Origin: Candidatus Poribacteria bacterium
Lineage (GTDB): Bacteria; Poribacteria; WGA-4E; UBA9662
Assembly: GCA_002729015.1 (NCBI GenBank)
Contig: PBVO01000161.1
Coordinates: 1-10,576 of the forward strand
DNA length: 10,576 bases
Direction of reading: 5' to 3'
In this document: positions 5,836 to 10,576 of the stretch, piece by piece
Layout of the letters: each line of letters starts with the position of its first letter
Numbering within the stretch: position 1 is the first letter of the stretch
Program-made: the position numbers and the translations under genes
The notes under the pieces: generated by a model
The model's input: only the letters and a program-made list of their open reading frames with translations
What the model was told of the DNA's origin: nothing
The model's database searches: none

Positions 5836-6041
5836 CTGTTGGTATCTGATGTCAATCATTTTTTAAAAGTGGTTAATGGAATTTTTTTTCATCTGAAGTG
5901 AAAATCTACATATCCGCCAAACAATCCACCAATCCCAATTATCAGGTCCAAGGCCATCGGGTTTCACTTAGATGATCTTGGACCTGATAATCGCAGAGTC
6001 AAAATTAATCACCGATTGATGTTCAAAGGGACAAAACCCAC
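5826..6041 (-). other. Spacer between beta-propeller 1 and the leader ORF
   Basis: Besides the hairpin at 5938-5991, the stretch is AT-rich. On the minus strand a TTGACA lies close upstream of the leader ORF but has no -10 at a workable distance. I could not identify a promoter, so the SUMF1 gene may be read through from the beta-propeller gene. Confidence 0.4.
5938..5991. repeat. Strong intergenic hairpin, 15-bp perfect arms
   Basis: ATTATCAGGTCCAAG (5938-5952) is perfectly complementary to CTTGGACCTGATAAT (5977-5991). A G-T pair, one mismatch and a further CATC/GATG stem extend it inward to a 12-nt loop. It lies 51 bp past the stop of the minus-strand beta-propeller gene. No T-tract follows on either strand, so it is a structured 3' end, processing signal or palindromic repeat element rather than a classic terminator. 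Confidence 0.8.
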
Positions 6042-7367
6042 CTACTTAGCGATATCATAAGCCATTAAGGTTCCCTGATCGCGCAGATATAGTTTTTTAC
6101 TGGCAATCACTGGGTGTGGCCAGCTTTTACCATTGACTTCGTCAATCTTGAAAGTTCCCTTGAGTTTATATTCTTCTGGTGTAGCCTCTATTAATGCCAT
6201 ATCGCCGCTTTCATAACGAAAATAAAGATGGTCATCTGCGTATAGAATTGCCGCACTACCAGTACCAGGGCCACGAATCGGTCCCCAGGCATATTCGCCA
6301 GTCATCATATTTAAGCAAATTGGTAATCCCTTATTGTGGCCGTGCCCACAGTAAATGTAGTCGCCAACAAGCAACATGCCCCCGTGATGATTTTGTAATT
6401 CATTTCCCTTCAGAAAATACTTTTCCTCTACTTCATATTTCCCGTTTTTATTATGGATTTTGATCAAGGCAGCTCCTGTACCATATCCGGTACTGCAAAA
6501 GATGTAATCATCCTTCACTATGGGAGTTGGAATATTAGCAACATCATTTGCAATACGGTTGTAAATCCAAAGCAAATCACCATTTTCACTATCTACACCG
6601 ATTACGCCACGACCAGTCAACTGGACATACTGCTTGTGACCAGCAATTTGGCCAATAACTATCGAAGAATATCCTGCACCATCTTGCCCTTTTTCACCAA
6701 TAACTTCTGGCATTTTTGTTTCCCAGATGAGGTCTCCCGTTTTTTTATTTAGAGCAACCATGACTGCAGAGTTCCCACCAGGTGTGCAAATTAGGTTTTC
6801 ACCGTCGATGATCACAGACTCAGAATACCCCCAACCAGATTCCATCTGTCCTTCGAAATCTTTCGAAAAATCCTTTGTCCACAAGATCGATCCGTCAATA
6901 GTGTTGACACATACCAACCGACCAACGTGAGTTAAACCATATACGCGATTTTCATCAATTGAAGGGGTGCTGTTGGGTCCCTGAATTCGTTTGCTAATGC
7001 CATCATAATTTGACTCTGACTCGATTTCTGAGACCCAAATTTGTGAACCATCTTTGCTACTTAAAGCGAACATTTTGATACTTCCATCACTTTCGCCCAT
7101 CGTATAGATACGTCCTCCAGAAATAGCAACACTAGATAATCCACTTCCCAACCCGCTGACTTTCCAAGCTAAACTTGGCTCTTTTTGCTCCCACGAAGAC
7201 AATAAACCCGTTTCAGCTGATATACCATCTCGGTTTGGGCCACGCCAAGTTGGCCAATTTCCTTCAACTTCTTCTTTTATTACCTCAGATGAAGCAGAAC
7301 TATCAGCTGAAAATAGTCGTGGTGTAAGGAGTGCGGAAATAAGAATCAAAATCGTGATGAAACGCAT
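6042..7367 (-). CDS. Secreted PQQ-like beta-propeller protein 1
   Basis: This is a 441-residue exported protein. Residues 1-20 are a signal peptide (MRFITILILISALLTPRLFS, cleavage before ADSSA). The mature part opens with NWPTWRGPNRDG (37-48), common to secreted propellers of planctomycetes and poribacteria. Blade motifs with a turn followed by Trp recur at ALSSKDGSQIW (101-111), CVNTIDGSILW (153-163), ALNKKTGDLIW (205-215), GVDSENGDLLW (257-267) and CLNMMTGEYAW (351-361). The first four are spaced exactly 52 residues apart. The C-terminus ends in KLYLRD...MAYDI. The fold is that of PQQ-dependent dehydrogenases and BamB, but no PQQ-enzyme catalytic signature was seen, so a binding or scaffolding role outside the cytoplasm is more likely. 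GAGG (7375-7378) lies 7 nt before the ATG. It is divergent from a related gene at 8025. Confidence 0.9.
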   Translation of the reverse strand: MRFITILILISALLTPRLFSADSSASSEVIKEEVEGNWPTWRGPNRDGISAETGLLSSWEQKEPSLAWKVSGLGSGLSSVAISGGRIYTMGESDGSIKMFALSSKDGSQIWVSEIESESNYDGISKRIQGPNSTPSIDENRVYGLTHVGRLVCVNTIDGSILWTKDFSKDFEGQMESGWGYSESVIIDGENLICTPGGNSAVMVALNKKTGDLIWETKMPEVIGEKGQDGAGYSSIVIGQIAGHKQYVQLTGRGVIGVDSENGDLLWIYNRIANDVANIPTPIVKDDYIFCSTGYGTGAALIKIHNKNGKYEVEEKYFLKGNELQNHHGGMLLVGDYIYCGHGHNKGLPICLNMMTGEYAWGPIRGPGTGSAAILYADDHLYFRYESGDMALIEATPEEYKLKGTFKIDEVNGKSWPHPVIASKKLYLRDQGTLMAYDIAK

Positions 7368-8024
7368 AAAAATTCCTCATATTAGTTAAGAAACAGTAAA
7401 CGGTTTTGCTAATAAATCCATAATCAGAAGTTAATCAAAAACTCCGAACCTGAACAAACCCAATCGCAGTCACATTAGTCAAAATTACAACAGTCTAGTC
7501 AGATAGAATCCTTTTCTTAGGGGTAAATAAAATAATTTTTTAGAGTTTGCAAGCTAATTCTTTTACAACCGAGATCGCTATATTCTAAGACTTTCATTGG
7601 GAACAGGTCAATTAGATAATTTTTCATTCTATGAAATCAATCAGATTTTTACTAACTCAATTGTTATTATCTCCTGATTTTAAATAGGTATTTTCAAGAT
7701 GTTGCAAATGTGATTTAATTACCTAGATATTCAAATTCTATGTTTTGGCTATTAACAATATTTTTATTTCTGTACATTCCGAGTTTGTATTTACTACAGT
7801 CTTTTAGGTCCTTCTTTCACAGGATTTTAGACAGGGTGGGATTGCGAAATACCTGACTCGAAGAATTTCCGTGTATAGCATTCTTGACCAATTGAAGTAA
7901 AGAAACTGAGATGTTTTCCAAGAAAATCGTTCATCAGTGGTTTTTGTAAGTTAAATCATGGATTAAAAAATTGACTGACAAGAAATTGAACGGTTATTTA
8001 TTACCTTCTCTAAGGAGTTTTCCA
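7368..8024. other. Divergent intergenic region between two beta-propeller genes
   Basis: These 657 bp must contain the promoters of both propeller genes. I found no hexamer pair good enough to name. TTGACC at about 7886 and TTGACT at 7971-7976 lack a matching -10, and on the other strand the candidates near 7430 are poor. No gene, palindrome over 8 bp or RNA-like structure was seen. Confidence 0.5.
8012..8017 (+). promoter_or_regulatory. Ribosome binding site deciding start of beta-propeller 2
   Basis: AAGGAG stands 7 nt before the ATG at 8025. The frame is open further upstream to a TTG at 7971, but that start would put 18 polar residues ahead of the signal peptide and has no such site. Confidence 0.75.
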
Positions 8025-9305
8025 ATGAAAATTAAATCTCTAAATCCCCCTTATCAATTGTTTCAAATAATATTCTTTCTACTACTCTGCTTAAATGTGT
8101 GTCCGAAGATAAGTCACTCGCAGTGGTTACAGTGGGGTGGGCCTAATCGAAATTTCAAGGTTGATTCAGAAGGCCTAAAAACGGACTGGACTGAAGAAAA
8201 ACCGATACAATTATGGAAGCGACAACTTGGAGAAGGATATTCGGCTATTTGTGCTGATCAGGATAATTTATATACAATGTTTCGCCGTGGAAATGAGGAT
8301 GTTGTCATTGCCTTAAGTGCTCAGACAGGAAAAACAATTTGGGAATATGCTTATACTTCACTACCTTGGGGAGAATTTAATCAACAATATGGACCTGGTC
8401 CACATTCTACACCCTTAATTATTGGGGATTACATTTATAGTATCGGTTTTCGAACTGAACTAACTTGCCTAGACAAAAAAAATGGCCAAAAAATCTGGTC
8501 CCATAATTTATGGGATGAATATGGTGCAAAACCAGGAGATCGCGGCTATGCTTCTAGCCCAATAGCTTACAAAGATTTATTAATTGTTCTTGCCGGTGGT
8601 AAAGGTCATGGTGTTATGGCTTTCAATCTGAAAAATGGGCAACTCGTTTGGAAAGCGCAGGATTTCATTAATTCTTATTCATCTCCTATTATCATTAATG
8701 TAGATGGTCAAGATCAACTTATAGCTTTTGTAGAGAAAAAGGTAGCAGCACTGGATCCTAATACTGGAGGCTTATTTTGGCAACATGGACATAATACCCA
8801 GTATCAAATCCATGCTTCGACCCCAATTTGGGGAAAAGATAATATCCTGTTTATTTCCTCTGCCTATGATGCAGGTAGTCGGGCACTTCACTTGTCCCTT
8901 CAGGACGGAAAAACAGTAGTAGAAGAATTATGGTATAGCAAAAAGGTAAGAGTGCAACATGGGTCAGCGGTTCGAGTTGATGATACTATCTACGCTTCTA
9001 GTGGTCATGGACCAGCGTTTTTAACTGCTGTTTCAGTTAAGACAGGAGAGGTTACTAACCAACAACGAGGTTTTGGTAAAGCCAACCTAATTATGGCCGG
9101 AACACAAATGATTGTTCTGGATGAAGCCGGTAAATTAGCAATTGTCAAAGCTAACCCTAATAGTTTTGATGTACTAGCTGAGTCAGAGGTCTTAACCTCT
9201 CGCGCCTGGACTGTACCTACCTTAGCTGGTGGAAAGATTTACCTTCGAGACATGAAAGAAATTCTCGCTTTAGATATAGGTGTTAACACTAAAATTGAAC
9301 GATAA
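8025..9305 (+). CDS. Secreted PQQ-like beta-propeller protein 2
   Basis: This is a 426-residue exported protein counted from the ATG at 8025. The signal segment is QLFQIIFFLLLCLNVC (11-26), with likely cleavage near ISHS (32). The mature start QWLQWGGPNRN (33-43) parallels the WRGPNRD motif of propeller 1. Blade motifs are ALSAQTGKTIW (96-106), CLDKKNGQKIW (148-158), AFNLKNGQLVW (199-209), ALDPNTGGLFW (242-252) and a weaker AVSVKTGEV (335-343). The ending GGKIYLRDMKEILALDI matches the same position of propeller 1. The two are clearly related, but overall identity looks low, so they are old paralogs rather than a recent duplication. No catalytic residues are recognisable; a role in extracytoplasmic binding or assembly is inferred. 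A possible terminator lies at 9310-9375. Confidence 0.9.
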   Translation: MKIKSLNPPYQLFQIIFFLLLCLNVCPKISHSQWLQWGGPNRNFKVDSEGLKTDWTEEKPIQLWKRQLGEGYSAICADQDNLYTMFRRGNEDVVIALSAQTGKTIWEYAYTSLPWGEFNQQYGPGPHSTPLIIGDYIYSIGFRTELTCLDKKNGQKIWSHNLWDEYGAKPGDRGYASSPIAYKDLLIVLAGGKGHGVMAFNLKNGQLVWKAQDFINSYSSPIIINVDGQDQLIAFVEKKVAALDPNTGGLFWQHGHNTQYQIHASTPIWGKDNILFISSAYDAGSRALHLSLQDGKTVVEELWYSKKVRVQHGSAVRVDDTIYASSGHGPAFLTAVSVKTGEVTNQQRGFGKANLIMAGTQMIVLDEAGKLAIVKANPNSFDVLAESEVLTSRAWTVPTLAGGKIYLRDMKEILALDIGVNTKIER

Positions 9306-9309
9306 TTCA

Positions 9310-9375
9310 ATTCCAAGCTAGAAGATCATTCAAAACCGAACAAGATATTATTCTTGGAATATTTTTATTTTATTG
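9310..9375 (+). terminator. Possible terminator after beta-propeller 2
   Basis: ATTCCAAG (9310-9317) and CTTGGAAT (9353-9360) form an 8-bp stem, immediately followed by a T-rich run (ATTTTTATTTTATT). The 35-nt loop is long for an intrinsic terminator, which lowers confidence. Confidence 0.35.
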
Positions 9376-9622
9376 TGTCTCGGTTTCCATCAAGGGGCAG
9401 TTCATCAAGTAAGTCATATATTACCTAGTCAATATTTCCCATTCAGCTCGTGATTATTGGATTCTTTATCTGTGTTGGACCGATTTTTTACTCATCATCT
9501 TATAGTTGTATGTAAATAATTATGGTTTTGATTAATAAAGCAATAGGTACAATTTTCAATTGTCTATGGTTGAAGAGATTCAAATTGATTTAGATTTTAT
9601 TGCATTAATGGTTAATGAGATT

Positions 9623-9661
9623 ATGGTTAAAAGTACAAAACAATTTTGTACTTTTAACCAT
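9623..9661. repeat. Perfect 18-bp hairpin with 3-nt loop
   Basis: ATGGTTAAAAGTACAAAA (9623-9640) and TTTTGTACTTTTAACCAT (9644-9661) are exact complements around the loop CAA. The structure ends 25 bp before the -35 of the LamG B promoter, so it would not lie in that gene's own transcript. It may act as a two-way transcription insulator, a regulator-binding palindrome, or be a small palindromic repeat element. Confidence 0.9.
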
Positions 9662-9686
9662 CAATACTGTGAAATCAGAATGGGTT

Positions 9687-9715
9687 TTGACACAAATGCT
9701 CCAATTATGTATCAT
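9687..9715 (+). promoter_or_regulatory. Near-consensus sigma70 promoter of LamG gene B
   Basis: TTGACA (9687-9692, six of six) and TATCAT (9710-9715, five of six) are separated by exactly 17 bp. Transcription would start near 9722, giving a leader of about 40 nt that contains a CCACA/TGTGG stem and the GAGGA ribosome binding site at 9753-9757. Confidence 0.7.
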
Positions 9716-9764
9716 TTCTGCCACAATTGTGTGGCGCTCGGCGCACAAATACGAGGAAGTGAAA

Positions 9765-10565
9765 ATGAAACCAGATGATACATTTGAAGCTAAATTTTTT
9801 CAGGTGATATGCTTGACTCTAATTTTATTCTTTGTCGTTGATGTTAACACCCAAGCGGCTGATATTACTGACGGCATGATTGGTTATTGGCCATTGGATG
9901 GTAATGCCAAGGATATGTCAGGTAATAATTATCACGGTGAATTGGATGGAAAAGTCAAGTGGGAAGCAAATGGTAAAGTTGGTGGAGCTGCAAACTTTGA
10001 CGGAGCTGGTAGCCATATCAAAGTTGCCCAAAAGGATTTAGCCCCGATTGTCGCAGAGTTTACCGTGGTAACTTGGATTAATGGTTATAAAGCCCAAGAT
10101 TGGGCGGCTTTTGTATCGGCGCGAGGTAATGGAGCTCAGGCTTATTGGATGGGATATCATGGCGGTGATGACACTCTAACCTACGTCTATAACAATAATG
10201 CCGCCGAGACTTGGGACTGGGGAGGATCAATTAAAATTCCCAAGGATACCTGGGCTTTAGTAGCAGTAGCGATTGGAAAAAAGGAAGCTACGGCTTACGC
10301 TTATACAGCTGCAACTAAGAAACTGGAGCTGGCTGTAAACAAAATCAAGCATTTTGAGCAAGCCCCTCTCAATTTTGTCTTTGGTAAAGACGACTGTTGT
10401 GGAGAACGTTTCTACAAAGGATTGCTAGATGAAGTGATGATGTTTGAACGAACCTTGAACAAAGACGAGATTATGCAATTGGCAACTATTGGTCTTAACG
10501 TAGAATCTAAGAATAAACTAGCCACCTCGTGGGGGCAAATCAAAGAAGTTCACGGTTCTAACTAA
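9765..10565 (+). CDS. Secreted LamG/concanavalin-like domain protein (copy B)
   Basis: This is a 266-residue exported protein. The start at 9765 is set by GAGGA (9753-9757), 7 nt upstream; longer readings would run through the promoter. The signal peptide spans about 1-31 (acidic/basic start MKPDDTFEAK, hydrophobic core, cleavage near NTQA). The LamG domain starts at MIGYWPLDG (38-46), passes FTVVTWING (99-107) and closes with FVFGKDDCCG...LDEVMMFERTL (204-231), with vicinal cysteines 211-212. A polar tail of about 20 residues is identical to copy A. By hand alignment the mature parts differ at 39 positions plus one inserted residue, about 83% identity, while the signal peptides are unrelated. 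No catalytic motif is visible; glycan or cell-surface binding is likely from the fold. Confidence 0.9.
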   Translation: MKPDDTFEAKFFQVICLTLILFFVVDVNTQAADITDGMIGYWPLDGNAKDMSGNNYHGELDGKVKWEANGKVGGAANFDGAGSHIKVAQKDLAPIVAEFTVVTWINGYKAQDWAAFVSARGNGAQAYWMGYHGGDDTLTYVYNNNAAETWDWGGSIKIPKDTWALVAVAIGKKEATAYAYTAATKKLELAVNKIKHFEQAPLNFVFGKDDCCGERFYKGLLDEVMMFERTLNKDEIMQLATIGLNVESKNKLATSWGQIKEVHGSN

Positions 10566-10576
10566 AACCTTCAATC
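10478..10576. repeat. Right arm of 99-bp perfect terminal inverted repeat
   Basis: This arm is the exact reverse complement of bases 1-99. It covers the last 29 codons and stop of LamG gene B plus the 11 bases after it, and runs to the very end of the window. Confidence 0.95.

Larger units (their letters stand above)
9306..9764. other. Intergenic region ahead of LamG gene B
   Basis: These 459 bp contain, in order, a possible terminator of the propeller gene, AT-rich sequence, a perfect 18-bp hairpin (9623-9661), a near-consensus promoter (9687-9715) and a GC-richer leader. The leader carries short stems: CCACA/TGTGG, and a GCGC/GCGC pair just before the ribosome binding site. Open frames crossing the region were rejected because they run through the hairpin and promoter. 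Confidence 0.6.

Noticed and set aside
6194..6930. Three consecutive plus-strand frames opposite beta-propeller 1
   Set aside because: All are antisense shadows of the repeated propeller sequence, with composition unlike real proteins here.
6042..9305. Calling the propellers PQQ-dependent dehydrogenases or BamB
   Set aside because: Only the generic blade repeat is visible. Length is short for quinoprotein dehydrogenases, their catalytic signatures are absent, and the typical BamB neighbours are not present.
9615..9764. N-terminal extension of LamG B by 50 residues
   Set aside because: It would start before the -35 element and read through half of the 18-bp hairpin. The ATG at 9765 has a well-spaced GAGGA and begins a proper signal peptide.
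1..10576. Terminal inverted repeats as the ends of a transposon or linear replicon
   Set aside because: The arms are simply the 3' ends of two paralogous LamG genes. No transposase, target-site duplication, short terminal motif or replication gene is present. An assembly stop at a repeat explains them better.

Overview
The window reads as a piece of an AT-rich bacterial genome with roomy intergenic spaces: about 3.3 kb, close to a third, carries no convincing gene. The protein families point to Candidatus Poribacteria or a neighbouring planctomycete/verrucomicrobial-type lineage. They are secreted LamG (laminin-G/concanavalin-like) proteins, secreted PQQ-like beta-propellers starting with a W-x-x-W-R-G-P-N-R-type motif, a SUMF1-fold protein and a Gfo/Idh/MocA oxidoreductase. 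The lineage is inferred from gene style only; no rRNA or other phylogenetic marker is present. No tRNA, rRNA, CRISPR array, transposase, phage gene or recognisable defence system was found.

Layout. (1) 1-99: one arm of a perfect 99-bp inverted repeat whose other arm is 10478-10576. (2) 12-788 (-): secreted LamG protein A, with a good sigma70-type promoter at 822-850. (3) 1293-1625 (-): small putative lipoprotein. (4) 2313-3356 (+): Gfo/Idh/MocA oxidoreductase, followed 177 bp later by 3534-4394 (+), a soluble protein of unrecognised family. (5) 4939-5748 (-): SUMF1-fold protein lacking the catalytic cysteines of formylglycine-generating enzyme, preceded by a possible translationally coupled 26-codon leader ORF. 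(6) 6042-7367 (-) and 8025-9305 (+): two divergently transcribed secreted beta-propellers separated by 657 bp. (7) 9765-10565 (+): secreted LamG protein B, about 83% identical to A in the mature part, behind a near-consensus promoter and an 18-bp perfect hairpin.

How the genes may work together. Four products (two LamG, two propellers) carry Sec-type signal peptides and one more is probably a lipoprotein. The two cytoplasmic enzyme-like genes at 2313-4394 look like a small carbohydrate-processing unit. A role in binding and processing polysaccharides or glycans is a reasonable inference, but no glycoside hydrolase, polysaccharide lyase, sulfatase or transporter is present to confirm it.

The most informative structural observations are five. 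The exact 99-bp inverted ends suggest the contig stops at a repeat the assembler could not cross. The two LamG genes show mosaic identity that begins at the signal-peptide cleavage site. There are two strong hairpins, at 9623-9661 and 5938-5991. The SUMF1 gene lacks a ribosome binding site but has an ATGA-overlapping leader ORF. The SUMF1 active site appears to be lost. I found no convincing new multi-gene system.
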